A stretch of 64,000 nucleotides of DNA from Marinobacter panjinensis (lineage in GTDB: Bacteria; Pseudomonadota; Gammaproteobacteria; Pseudomonadales; Oleiphilaceae): contig NZ_SZYH01000001.1 of the NCBI RefSeq assembly GCF_005298175.1, positions 1,674,001-1,738,000 on the forward strand, read 5' to 3'. Every line of letters begins with the position of its first letter. The first letter of the stretch is position 1. Under the pieces are notes generated by a model. That model did not search any database. It saw only the letters and a list, made by a program, of their open reading frames with translations, and was not told the origin of the DNA. Both the position numbers and the translations under genes were made by a program. Positions 44,297 to 52,919 of this stretch are shown here, piece after piece.

Positions 44297-44513
44297 TGTT
44301 TGGCTCGCATGCTTGAAGGTCGAGAGACTCAGGATAGCTCATTGCTGCTAGTTGAGGGCGCAGAGGTTTTGACGTCGTGGAGCATGAACAAAGTCGAGTT
44401 TGGCCGGTTTCCCAAACAGGCATCGTAGTCTATGTTTTGAGTATGGACGAGCGTTTTCAGGGCAGATTGAAAGTCCCGCTGTCGAAGCCCACCTACCCTG
44501 CCGAGGATGCACC

Positions 44514-45839
44514 ATGTTGAAGACTTCACTGAGATACCTCACCGTGGTTGCCTTTGCCGCTAACTTTACTGCTGTTTCCGCTCTGGCTGACGCCACAACA
44601 CCAATCGACTGGACATCGGTTCCGATTGAAGAAGTTACCCTGTTCTATCCCGGACAATCGAGCTTGCAGTGGTTACATAGCCGGGAACATCCCGGTGCGC
44701 GTAAGTTGCAACGCGGCGCCGCCTGCACGGACTGCCACCGTGACTCGGAACGAGACATGGGTAACGATATTGTCTCAGGTGGCCACCTGGAACCCAATCC
44801 GATCGATGGCAAGAAAGGGTCACTACAATTGGCTGTCCAGGCTGCTCACGACGAGGAAAACCTGTATCTCCGGTTCCGCTGGAAGACCCAAGCGGAACGG
44901 CCCGGAGTGATGCACAACTACATGCGCTACGATAGGCAGGCATGGGCATTCTACGGCGGCCCCCGATCGGCAAAGCGCGTGCGTCAGGGAGAGGAGCCGC
45001 CCCTCTACGAAGACCGACTTGCGATCATGATCGACGATGGCGATGTACAACGTTTTGCCGAGCAGGGGTGCTGGCTCAGTTGCCACACCGGCATGCGGGA
45101 CATGCCGGGCGAACCTACATCAGAAGCGGTCCGCTCTCACCCGTATTTGGGCGAAGGTGGCCTGGGCCGCAATGACGTGCGCAAGTACCTTCCCGTCTCC
45201 CGTACCGACACATCCTCGAGCTGGGACAAGGTTGAATCCCCCGACGTTCTTGCGGAGCTCAAGGAAAAGGGCGTTTTTCTGGATCTGATGCAGTGGCGTG
45301 CGGCCCGGAGCAACCCGGTCAACATGGCAGACGACGGCTTTGTACTCGGATACCGCCTTTTCGACGAAGGGAAAAACCCGTTCTCCTGGAACGTCGATCG
45401 CGACTCCATGACCCCCAAATTCATGTTCGATCCCAAGAAAGTTGGCAGGAAATCCCTCACCGTGTCGGATATAGAGACTGGCCCGGAACCTGCCGCCCTG
45501 ATCCGCGAAGATAATTCGGTCCCCTATGACCCCGATGCCGGGTGGAAAGAAGGCGACGTGCTTCCAGGCCGACTGCTGAGTCGCATAGACGCCCGGGGGT
45601 CGGCGGCGGACAACACCAGGGTTACCGGCAAGTGGGAAGATGAGAGCTGGACTGTGACCTGGGTCAGACCGCTCGACACCGGCCATGACGACGACATCAC
45701 CCTGAAGCGCGGTAACACCTATACCTTCGGCTTTGCCGTGCATGACGACAATGTCACGACGCGTTTCCACTTTGTGTCATTCCCAGTTGTCGTCGGGATC
45801 GGCCGAGGCGGAGATATTACAGCTGTCCCTCTGGATTAA
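44514..45839 (+). CDS. Ethylbenzene-dehydrogenase-related haem-binding cytochrome, intact copy
   Basis: 441 residues. A signal peptide (LRYLTVVAFAANFTAVSALA), a haem c site CTDCH near residue 80, a second possible haem site CWLSCH, and a long beta-sandwich region of the ethylbenzene-dehydrogenase/cytochrome b558 gamma type (DEENLYLRFRWKTQAERPG, DDGFVLGYRLFDEGKNPFSW, TVTWVRPLDTGHDDDITLKR). Probably periplasmic electron transfer. An internally deleted copy lies at 21,111. Confidence 0.8.
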   Translation: MLKTSLRYLTVVAFAANFTAVSALADATTPIDWTSVPIEEVTLFYPGQSSLQWLHSREHPGARKLQRGAACTDCHRDSERDMGNDIVSGGHLEPNPIDGKKGSLQLAVQAAHDEENLYLRFRWKTQAERPGVMHNYMRYDRQAWAFYGGPRSAKRVRQGEEPPLYEDRLAIMIDDGDVQRFAEQGCWLSCHTGMRDMPGEPTSEAVRSHPYLGEGGLGRNDVRKYLPVSRTDTSSSWDKVESPDVLAELKEKGVFLDLMQWRAARSNPVNMADDGFVLGYRLFDEGKNPFSWNVDRDSMTPKFMFDPKKVGRKSLTVSDIETGPEPAALIREDNSVPYDPDAGWKEGDVLPGRLLSRIDARGSAADNTRVTGKWEDESWTVTWVRPLDTGHDDDITLKRGNTYTFGFAVHDDNVTTRFHFVSFPVVVGIGRGGDITAVPLD

Positions 45840-45914
45840 CCGTCGGGGCCAGGGTAACTCCGACCCCGGAACATGGTCGATCTGTGTGGTGCCACCTGCA
45901 GTGGTACAGGGCCG

Positions 45915-45946
45915 AAAAAAAAGCTTTCCCGCTGGAGAAAGGCTTT
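45915..45946 (-). terminator. Intrinsic terminator of the phosphatase gene
   Basis: Read on the minus strand, AAAGCCTTTC...GGAAAGCTTT forms a stem with one bulge and is followed by a run of eight T. It lies four bases after the phosphatase stop and may serve both convergent genes. Confidence 0.65.
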
Positions 45947-45949
45947 AGG

Positions 45950-47707
45950 TCAGTGCCCCAGAACTTCTGGTAACGGCTCACCCACGGCCCCGGAGGGCGC
46001 TTTTGAGCCGATCAGGGATGACAGGGTCGGGGCAATGTCATACGGCGCTATTGGTCGACTGACGGTTTGGGCCTTCAGGCCGTATCCGGAAAAAACCACC
46101 GGTACATGGGTGTCATAACGCCACGGGGAACCGTGAACCGACGCCACCTCCAGACCATCAAAATCGTTGATAAAAACATTGGGCTTGAAGACCACGTAGA
46201 TGTCGCCCGACCGTTTCGGATGGAAGTTATTCAAGACGGCATCAATGACTGGCACTGTCGGGAACGAACCCGAGCGCAGGGCCGAGCTGGATATCGCCAC
46301 AGAGACACCCTCAAACTGCATCAGCGTCTCTGCAAGAGTCTGTTCGATCTCCGCTTTATTCAGACCTTTTTCATCGATGATCTCATCGTTGAGATACAAG
46401 TAGGGTTGGAAGAACGCCTCTATGAGTTCCTCACCAATGCCAAACTCCTTCTTCAGGGCCTCAATGGCCGGCGTCTTGTCGAGCGCCTCGACATCGAAAT
46501 AGTTGGCAGTGGACACGCCAAGCTGATTGAGATGGCCAGGAACTTCGGGCTGTCCGTGATCGGCCGAAAGCACCACCAAAGTGTTCTCAAGGCCCACGTG
46601 CTCATCAACAAAATTGAGCAGGTCAGCCAGGGTACGATCCAGGCGAGCCATATTGTCCTCGGTTTCCAGGCTGGAAGCGCCGAAAACGTGACCGACATAG
46701 TCGGTTGAGGAAAAGCTGACCGCAAGGAAATCCGGAATCTCGTCCTGCCCCAACCCCTCGGCTTTAAGCAGCGTGGTTGCAAAATCCAGGGTTAATTCGT
46801 CACCGGCCGGGCTGAGCGTCAGGCGGGTCGTCATGTAGTTGTCGTCAGCCGCCCCCCAGGCATGGGGGAAGGTACGCCCGAAACCCGGAAAATCGGTTTC
46901 GAAATCCTGATCATCAGACCCACCAAACTGGTAAGCATCCGGCTTCAGGAGCAGCTCCCAGGCCTGGCCCGCGTATTTGCCAGCGGGCTTGCCCGCGTTC
47001 CAGTCCGTCACCCATTGCGGGTACTCGTCATAATAATACGTGCTGGTAACAAACTCCCCGGTGGCCTTGGAGAACCAGAAGGCTTTCCCGGTCTGCCCAG
47101 CCAGGGTCACTGCGCCCCGGTCTTTCATGGAGACGCCGAAGATCTTCGACCGCCCATTGAAGTGAATCGCCAATTCATCACTGAACGTTGACGTGAGGAT
47201 GGCGGTTGGTGACCGGCCATCCACCTTTGCTGCCTTCTGGGTCGGATCGATTTCAGTCTGTTTATCGACATCAGCACCGACGGTCAGCAACCGATAGCGT
47301 GCATCTTCAATGTTATAGATCAGACGCCCCAACTCACGGTCAAACCAGACATTTCCGATCATCCCGTGGCGTGCGGGTACTGTGCCAGTGGCCAGGGATG
47401 TGTGGCCAACGACAGTCTCTGTGTTGGCGTGTCGATAGTTGGCGTTGGAATAGGTGATTCCGTTGTTCCAGAGGCGCTTGAAGCCATCGTCCCCCAGGAC
47501 TGACGCGTAACGCTCGGGAAGATCGGCGCGCAGTGCATCCACGGTGATTTGCAGAATCAGCTTTGGGTGGCCGCCACTTTCAGTTTCCGCAGCGCCTGCT
47601 GCGCCGGGGACCAGACCGACTACCAGGACAGAAAACGCAGAGGTGAGCGAGAGGCACGCCCAACTGTTCCGAAACTGCTTCAGGAAAGAGAAAGAAAGCC
47701 TGGTCAT
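45950..47707 (-). CDS. PafA-like alkaline phosphatase family protein
   Basis: 585 residues from ATG 47707, with a signal peptide (SWACLSLTSAFSVLVVGL). The alkaline-phosphatase fold is clear: LQITVDALRADLPER supplies the first metal-binding Asp, NTETVVGHTSLATGTVPARH holds the Thr nucleophile region seen in PafA, and later come AVSFSSTDYVGHVFG and LSADHGQPEVPGH metal ligands. It hydrolyses phosphate mono- or diesters in the periplasm. A TTG-initiated extension to 47,746 is less likely. Confidence 0.87.
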   Translation of the reverse strand: MTRLSFSFLKQFRNSWACLSLTSAFSVLVVGLVPGAAGAAETESGGHPKLILQITVDALRADLPERYASVLGDDGFKRLWNNGITYSNANYRHANTETVVGHTSLATGTVPARHGMIGNVWFDRELGRLIYNIEDARYRLLTVGADVDKQTEIDPTQKAAKVDGRSPTAILTSTFSDELAIHFNGRSKIFGVSMKDRGAVTLAGQTGKAFWFSKATGEFVTSTYYYDEYPQWVTDWNAGKPAGKYAGQAWELLLKPDAYQFGGSDDQDFETDFPGFGRTFPHAWGAADDNYMTTRLTLSPAGDELTLDFATTLLKAEGLGQDEIPDFLAVSFSSTDYVGHVFGASSLETEDNMARLDRTLADLLNFVDEHVGLENTLVVLSADHGQPEVPGHLNQLGVSTANYFDVEALDKTPAIEALKKEFGIGEELIEAFFQPYLYLNDEIIDEKGLNKAEIEQTLAETLMQFEGVSVAISSSALRSGSFPTVPVIDAVLNNFHPKRSGDIYVVFKPNVFINDFDGLEVASVHGSPWRYDTHVPVVFSGYGLKAQTVSRPIAPYDIAPTLSSLIGSKAPSGAVGEPLPEVLGH

Positions 47708-47844
47708 GGGCGCACCCTTATTTGGTTGAATGTCCTTATTAACCAAACAATCACCACCACGGCTCCGTGTTGCTACAGAGTCACTGCCCAGATTGTGTTA
47801 TTTTGGTATAACACAGCCCCGGCTTTTTTCAAGCCGACAGGGGG

Positions 47845-47863
47845 AAAATCTGTCCCGCTTATC
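47845..47863 (+). repeat. Dispersed short repeat copy
   Basis: AAAATCTGTCCCGCTTATC, between the phosphatase promoter region and the metallophosphoesterase stop. Confidence 0.55.
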
Positions 47864-47921
47864 CTGCCAGGAACAGGATAGTCATAACAACTGGGTGCAT
47901 CCTGATGAGGTTGGCAAATGA

Positions 47922-48377
47922 TCAAACCGCCAGCTCGATAATCTCACCAACCACACCGTCTTCACTCACCTGCAGCCGCCCCACCGTGATCGGCAGAGAA
48001 AAACGCCGAGGCCCGGAGCCACCTGGATTGAAATAAAGCACATCGCCAATCCACTCATTACGGGGCTTATGGGAATGGCCGGCGATCACCACCCGGTAAC
48101 GGCCATGCGGATCAATATCGAGGGTTTTGACGTCGTGGAGCATGTAAAAAGCGTGGCCGAGAAATTCCAGATCCTGAACATCGGGAAGGGTCGCTGCGCG
48201 GCCTGTTTTGTCGATATTGCCACGGATCGCAACCAAGGGGGCGATCGCCTCCAGCGCATCCAGAACCTCGTCCCGCCCCACGTCACCGGCATGAAGGATC
48301 AAATCCGAGCCTTTCAAAACCTCCAGGGCTTCGGGACGCATTTTGCTGTGGGTGTCTGCGATCACTCCGATTTGCAT
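47922..48377 (-). CDS. YfcE/MJ0936-type metallophosphoesterase
   Basis: 151 residues from ATG 48377. Metal-binding motifs: GVIADTHSK, LILHAGDVGRDE, IRGNIDK and VVIAGHSHKPR, followed by YFNPGGSGPRRF. Typical of small cytoplasmic phosphodiesterases of the YfcE group. Confidence 0.9.
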   Translation of the reverse strand: MQIGVIADTHSKMRPEALEVLKGSDLILHAGDVGRDEVLDALEAIAPLVAIRGNIDKTGRAATLPDVQDLEFLGHAFYMLHDVKTLDIDPHGRYRVVIAGHSHKPRNEWIGDVLYFNPGGSGPRRFSLPITVGRLQVSEDGVVGEIIELAV

Positions 48378-48399
48378 ACTCCTGCCCTCCGAATCGCTC

Positions 48400-48490
48400 A
48401 ATCACACCCACCCAGCCTATGCACAAGGCCATGCAGGTAAGTGTTGCTATAGTGAAAGAAGACCACCTGATTCTCAATGTCGGCCAGAAC
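48400..48490 (-). pseudogene. slyD remnant with internal deletion
   Basis: On the minus strand the frame reads ENQVVFFHYSNTYLHGLV. This matches the start of SlyD (KNQVVLFHYS) joined directly to YLHG, which in the intact slyD lies about 20 residues later. A stop follows soon after. Both ends of the slyD segment are recognisable at the DNA level (GACCACCTGATTCT). Confidence 0.6.
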
Positions 48491-48525
48491 AGGTAAATAC
48501 ATGTCACTCCCGGTAGGACTTCCCC

Positions 48526-48960
48526 ATGCCCACTTATACCGTTACGGTCGCAAATCTTTCTCTGTCGCAGCAGCAGAAATCACAGATAGCGGAGGCCATA
48601 ACATCGGCCCATAACACGCAAACCGGCGCGCCCCGATTTTTTGCCCAGGTTTAGTTTTTTGCTGCCAGTGAGGGCGAGCACTTTGTAGGTGGCAGCGTGA
48701 ACACCGCGCCTCAAGTGTATGTGCACGGCCTGGTACGGGAAGGCCGCAGCACCGAAGTCAAACAGGCCCTGATGAGCCAGATGCTTGAAGAGATAGCCCG
48801 AATTGCGGGCATAACAGCTGAGGACGTCTGGATCTATCTGCAGGACATTCCCGCCACTCAGATGATCGAATTTGGGCGGTTTCTGCCAACGCCGGGCAAA
48901 GAAGCGGAGTGGGAAAAGGGAATGACTCCGGAAAAGCGGTCCAGGTTACCCAAATACTAG
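48526..48960 (+). pseudogene. Tautomerase-family gene interrupted by an amber codon (copy 2)
   Basis: From ATG 48526 the frame reads PTYTVTVANLSLSQQQKSQI..., with a Pro-1, to FFAQV, then TAG at 48,652, then FFAASEGEHFVGGS and continues to the end in the same frame. The downstream 87 codons could start at GTG 48,697 but lack the catalytic Pro. It is probably a nonsense pseudogene of a roughly 144-residue tautomerase; a second copy lacks the first half (23,544-23,804). Confidence 0.75.
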
Positions 48961-48976
48961 ATTTGTCCCGGTTTTC
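48959..48976 (+). repeat. Dispersed short repeat copy
   Basis: AGATTTGTCCCGGTTTTC starts at the last base of the tautomerase stop codon. Confidence 0.65.
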
Positions 48977-49069
48977 GGTGCTCAAGCTCAGATTTGGCGC
49001 CGCTATCTATTCATACACCGGTGAACTAAATTTGTTCTCATCACGGTTCCACCTATGGCGGGGTTGCGT

Positions 49070-50170
49070 ATGCGCATCGAGCGAATGGCGGTATACACGG
49101 CGAATCTGGAATATACCGGAAAAGCTTATGCCTTTGCTGGCGGCCGCTCCCATCAGGGATTCGAGACGACGGTTGTTGCCCTCTCAACAGACACGGGACT
49201 GGAGGGCTATGGTGAGGTGTGCCCCTGCGGTCCCAACTACATGGCGGCTTTTGCCGAGGGCCTACCTTCCTGTCTATCACTACTGGCACCTGAGGTACTT
49301 GGCCAGGACCCTCGGCAAGTGTCGGTGATTCAGGAGCGCATGAATCAGGCGCTCACCGGCCAGGCTGTCGCCAAGGCGGCCATCGATATTGCCTGCTGGG
49401 ATCTCCTGGGCAAGGCGTGTGGGCTTCCTGTCTACACACTGCTTGGTGGGCTTCAGTCGCCATCCATGCCCTTGCACCGGATTGTTCCACTGGCCGAACC
49501 AGGGGAAATGGAAGAGTCTCTTCGTCGTTATCGTGCCGAAGGTTTTCGGCACATTCAGATTAAACTAGGCCATGAGGTGGAAGAGGACATCGATCTGGTT
49601 CGCAGGCTTGGCAAGCTCAAGCAGCCTGATGAACTCTGGGTTGGCGATATTAACGCCGCCTGGCGGCGTGATCAGGCACTGCGATTCTCAAGGGCCATCG
49701 AGGATGTGGATATTTACCTTGAGCAACCCTGTCGCAGTTACGAAGAGTGCCTATCTGTCAGGCGGCACGCCAGGCATCCAGTCAAACTGGATGAAGCTTT
49801 TAACACTTTGAACGAGTTGCAGCGTGGACTAAGAGACAATGCCATGGATGCCATTGCGTTGAAAGTCAGCAAGTTCGGTGGGCTGACACCGTCCCGGATC
49901 ATTCGGGATGTGTGTGCAGACGCCGGCATACCCATGACCATTGAAGACGCTTGGGGCAGTGGCATCGCGACGGCTGCCTATGCACACCTCGCCGCCAGCA
50001 CATCCCCCAGAGCCTTGCTGAATACCACTGATTTGCACAACTACAACACAGTGCAGCTTGCCACGGGTGCCCCGGAAGTGGCGGACGGCCGAATGTGGCT
50101 CAGTGATCGACCCGGGCTCGGCGTTGTACCAGACTTTACCTTACTTTCCTTGCGGGATGTCTACGAGTAA
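49070..50170 (+). CDS. Enolase-superfamily enzyme, cis-3-hydroxyproline-dehydratase-like
   Basis: About 366 residues from ATG 49070. The N-terminal capping domain leads to a barrel with Lys in HIQIKLGH, metal ligands in WVGDINAAW, YLEQPC and VKLDEAFN, and a KVSKFGG segment. The MR/MLE pattern with a C-terminal ATGAPEVADGRMWLSDRPGL fits the cis-3-hydroxy-L-proline dehydratase and related group. Substrate inferred; dipeptide epimerase or other acid-sugar dehydratase remain possible. Confidence 0.82.
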   Translation: MRIERMAVYTANLEYTGKAYAFAGGRSHQGFETTVVALSTDTGLEGYGEVCPCGPNYMAAFAEGLPSCLSLLAPEVLGQDPRQVSVIQERMNQALTGQAVAKAAIDIACWDLLGKACGLPVYTLLGGLQSPSMPLHRIVPLAEPGEMEESLRRYRAEGFRHIQIKLGHEVEEDIDLVRRLGKLKQPDELWVGDINAAWRRDQALRFSRAIEDVDIYLEQPCRSYEECLSVRRHARHPVKLDEAFNTLNELQRGLRDNAMDAIALKVSKFGGLTPSRIIRDVCADAGIPMTIEDAWGSGIATAAYAHLAASTSPRALLNTTDLHNYNTVQLATGAPEVADGRMWLSDRPGLGVVPDFTLLSLRDVYE

Positions 50171-50177
50171 GACCGGG

Positions 50178-50200
50178 AAATAAATCGGTCCCGGTGCTCC
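50178..50200 (+). repeat. Dispersed short repeat copy
   Basis: AAATAAATCGGTCCCGGTGC then TCC, eight bases after the enolase-superfamily stop codon. Confidence 0.6.
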
Positions 50201-50419
50201 CTCGGCATTCCGTCACCCGTCACGCTTGGCGGTGCCTGTAGTTTTAGAATATTTCTAAATAATCTGAAAACAGTTATGAAAACTAGGTCTGTAAACATCT
50301 GTAAACGTCTGTAACCTTCCCCTGCAGAGGATGTCTCAATTTATGAGAACCAGCACAGCATGGTTCTTATTAAGTAGTAGTGGATCAAGATGGTTAACAA
50401 CGCAGAGGAGTACACAATC

Positions 50420-50599
50420 ATGAAACACTTATCATTGATAGCCGTCTTGGCACTAATGTTCGCAGGAACAGCCGTCGCCGAGGGCGTTGGAGAAGAAGAT
50501 ATCAAGTGCAAAGGACAATCCCCTTGCGCCAAAATAATCGACTTGCCGACTCTGCCAGACTCTCTCACCGCTGAGCGTTTTCATCAGGATGTATTGTGA
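50420..50599 (+). CDS. Small exported peptide
   Basis: 59 residues from ATG 50420 (GAGGAG upstream). A clean signal peptide (HLSLIAVLALMFAGTAVA) leaves a 40-residue mature peptide with two Cys (IKCKGQSPCAK) that could form a disulfide loop. A strong intrinsic terminator follows 39 bp after the stop, supporting a real, separately transcribed gene. Function unknown. Confidence 0.65.
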   Translation: MKHLSLIAVLALMFAGTAVAEGVGEEDIKCKGQSPCAKIIDLPTLPDSLTAERFHQDVL

Positions 50600-50638
50600 A
50601 AGTAGAGCAAGCCAGTTGATGACATCAAACCTGTTTGG

Positions 50639-50672
50639 GGCACCCTCTGTTCGGTGGTAAGGGTGCCTTTTT
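50639..50672 (+). terminator. Intrinsic terminator
   Basis: GGCACCCT / AGGGTGCC stem with a 13-base loop, followed by TTTTT. Confidence 0.8.
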
Positions 50673-50734
50673 GGGTTCATTACAGATTGGCGTGACCAGT
50701 TGAATGCGTCCTGTTAAAAATGGGGATTTACTTC

Positions 50735-50855
50735 GTCGTTCCGTAGCCCGGGCCCCATCCGATTCCTGATACTTGCCCGTTTTCACCAGTGCCGTCAGCA
50801 CTTCATTTTCATTGACCTCGAAACCCAGGTCGCGGAGTTCGTCCAGCACGGCCCG
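50735..50855 (-). pseudogene. Gene fragment, possibly HAD-family
   Basis: The frame VLDELRDLGFEVNENEVLTA followed by LVKTGKYQ resembles an internal segment of HAD-IIA type phosphatases, but continues into unrelated sequence and has no proper ends. Low-confidence assignment. Confidence 0.3.
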
Positions 50856-50861
50856 TAACGG

Positions 50862-51599
50862 TCAGAATGGCATATAGAGATCCCCGGCCTCTTCCCGGTA
50901 CCCACCCGCTTCCTTGAGCTTTTTGAGCTCTGCGGACAGATCCCGGATAAAGTCGCGATTGCGTTCCGTGTTATGGCAGTTTAGCCGATCGAAATTCTGC
51001 AGCAGCGGGTGCTCGGGGGAGTAGCTCAGCCGGTCGAGGAAGGGGCGGATGTCCGGCATTGCTGCAATGAAGGCATCAATACGACCCAGCTCCAGCATCC
51101 GGATGGCCTGCTTCTCGCTTCTTACCTGCTCCAGCCCATGGTTCTCTCCCAGTACCGGTCTGAGATAGACCTCGTGCCCAATGATACCGCCAACAACGCG
51201 GTCATTCAGCTCATCCACGGATTCTATGGGAGCCTCTCCGGAGGGCATGAACACGTAGAACACAAACTTTCCGAGGGGGTAGCTCTGAACAATGCGTTCA
51301 GCCCCGAGGCGCTTTTTGAGAATAGCGCCGAGCGAGAAGATGCAGTCTACCCGCCCCTGCTCGAACGCCTTGAAGGATCGTCTGTACGGATAGAATACCT
51401 GCTCAACGCTGTAATCCAGTGGTTCAAGCGCACGCCCCACCAGGCGCTGATACACCCCGGAGTTGTCCCGCTCCAGCAGGTTCGCCAGAGGCGGAACCGC
51501 TACCCGGATCGCCTCCCCCCAGGCCGGAGCAAACGCCATCAGGCATACACAGGCGAAGAGCACTCGACTGGCCTCCCTATGTATCGTCATCGTCGCCAT
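50862..51599 (-). CDS. Periplasmic substrate-binding protein (SBP_bac_3-like)
   Basis: 245 residues. A signal peptide (VLFACVCLMAFAPAWGEA) precedes a two-lobed binding fold: IRVAVPPLANLLERDNSGVY, VFYPYRRSFKAFEQGRVDCI, GIIGHEVYLRPVLG and IRMLELGRIDAFIAAMPD. No transporter genes are adjacent; it may be an orphan solute binder or feed a signalling protein. ATG 51590 is an alternative start. Confidence 0.8.
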   Translation of the reverse strand: MATMTIHREASRVLFACVCLMAFAPAWGEAIRVAVPPLANLLERDNSGVYQRLVGRALEPLDYSVEQVFYPYRRSFKAFEQGRVDCIFSLGAILKKRLGAERIVQSYPLGKFVFYVFMPSGEAPIESVDELNDRVVGGIIGHEVYLRPVLGENHGLEQVRSEKQAIRMLELGRIDAFIAAMPDIRPFLDRLSYSPEHPLLQNFDRLNCHNTERNRDFIRDLSAELKKLKEAGGYREEAGDLYMPF

Positions 51600-51669
51600 A
51601 ACACCGCATGCAGGAAACCCACTCTATCGATTAGACCCGTCGTAGTTCTCAGGCGAGTCTATCCTCTTG

Positions 51670-51782
51670 GCTGATGAACGTACATTACTTGAAGCGTGCC
51701 TCCACCCCGAAGGCATCCCCCAGTTCCGGCCACTGCTCCCTGGGCGATGTAATCTCAACCCGCACCGGTACCCGCTGCTTGA
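51670..51782 (-). pseudogene. HlyD/EmrA-like efflux adaptor, C-terminal remnant
   Basis: On the minus strand the frame KQRVPVRVEITSPREQWPEL then FGVEARFK and a stop resembles the C-terminal beta strands of periplasmic adaptor proteins. It is cut off upstream exactly at a dispersed repeat (51,783). Confidence 0.5.
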
Positions 51783-51804
51783 AAATAAACCTGTCCCGGT
51801 TTCC
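51783..51804 (+). repeat. Dispersed short repeat copy
   Basis: AAATAAACCTGTCCCGGTTT then CC, near-perfect. It separates the efflux-adaptor remnant from the coiled-coil gene. Confidence 0.75.
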
Positions 51805-51807
51805 GCG

Positions 51808-52698
51808 CTAGCGTTCTTCTGAGCCATGCAAGAACCAATTGCCGTCATCATCGAGACATATTTGCAGCTCAGTCTGCTTGAACAGTTTGTTCGCCTTACG
51901 GCTTCTGAGCGCCACAAGTCGACAATCCATCGAGTCAATCTGCATATGGGAAAGTAGCTCGAACTGTAGCGAAATTGTGGGCTCTTCAGTCACGAAGGTC
52001 TGAACATCGCCTATTTGGGCGATGGACAAAAAATCTTGCATACGTTTTTTGAGTTCTGCTATGTCGCTCTCAGACAGCTGGGTGTTCGAGGGCAAGAGAA
52101 AATCGGTCACATTTCCCAGCAGTTTTACCGGAGCTTTAAAGATGCCTGAAATCATCCCCGTGAAAACGTTCTCTCCAGCCTCCGAGGCGATTTCATCGGC
52201 CTCCAGCACAATTCGCTCGACCCGATTAAGCGTAGGGGGAATAGTCTCGCGAATCCGTTGACTCTCATCCAGTACTTGAGGAACCAGTGCACGGTACGCT
52301 TCCAGTTCAGCGAGCATTCCCGGAACCTGTGCGCGAAAGAGCGCAACCTCGGCTCGAATCTGCTCCGACTCTTTCCTCATCAACTCCGTTTGTTCAAGAA
52401 TGGCTGGCATGCTTTGCCTGATGGCGGCAGACTCGTCCAGTATTCGCGGGACCAAGGAGCGAACTGCTTCCACCTCTGCAACAACCTCCGTTGCCGTGCC
52501 TCGGAGTTGCTCGGACTCATCAAGAAACTCCGGGCTCAAGTCAACGACTGGGCCGAGTTTTTCAGCAATCCCCTCCGACGTCGTCACCATCACCTCAACC
52601 CGAGCAGCGGTTTTGAGCAAGGCATAGCCAAGGTAGAAAATGGACGCGGCTAACAACGCGACGCAAACCGAATGGAAGCCTTTCAGGATCGTCTTCAC
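51808..52698 (-). CDS. Membrane-anchored coiled-coil protein
   Basis: 296 residues; GTG start after GGGGAG. One N-terminal transmembrane helix (SVCVALLAASIFYLGYALL), then from about 50 to 170 a set of similar helical segments each containing LVPxxLDES or MPAILEQT-like motifs (LVPRILDESAAIRQSMP, LVPQVLDESQRIRETIP), and a C-terminal globular part with two Cys. The periodic LVP..LDES pattern suggests a long coiled coil in the periplasm. Family not recognised. Confidence 0.7.
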   Translation of the reverse strand: MKTILKGFHSVCVALLAASIFYLGYALLKTAARVEVMVTTSEGIAEKLGPVVDLSPEFLDESEQLRGTATEVVAEVEAVRSLVPRILDESAAIRQSMPAILEQTELMRKESEQIRAEVALFRAQVPGMLAELEAYRALVPQVLDESQRIRETIPPTLNRVERIVLEADEIASEAGENVFTGMISGIFKAPVKLLGNVTDFLLPSNTQLSESDIAELKKRMQDFLSIAQIGDVQTFVTEEPTISLQFELLSHMQIDSMDCRLVALRSRKANKLFKQTELQICLDDDGNWFLHGSEER

Positions 52699-52919
52699 GG
52701 GCCGCTCCCCTATGGTTCCCCGCTTCGCAGAGGGATCAAAAAAGACTAGCTCAATGCCTCGGGCTCTTGCATGGATCAGGTGGGCTTATCAATAGCGCGC
52801 TAGGTGGACACCCACCCCTAAATGCCTATTATGCGTGGCGTCTCCAATGGGTGTCCACGGAATTCGTAAAGCGGAAACCCATGTCCAAGACCAGCTGTCA
52901 CTATTGATTTAAATAGCTT

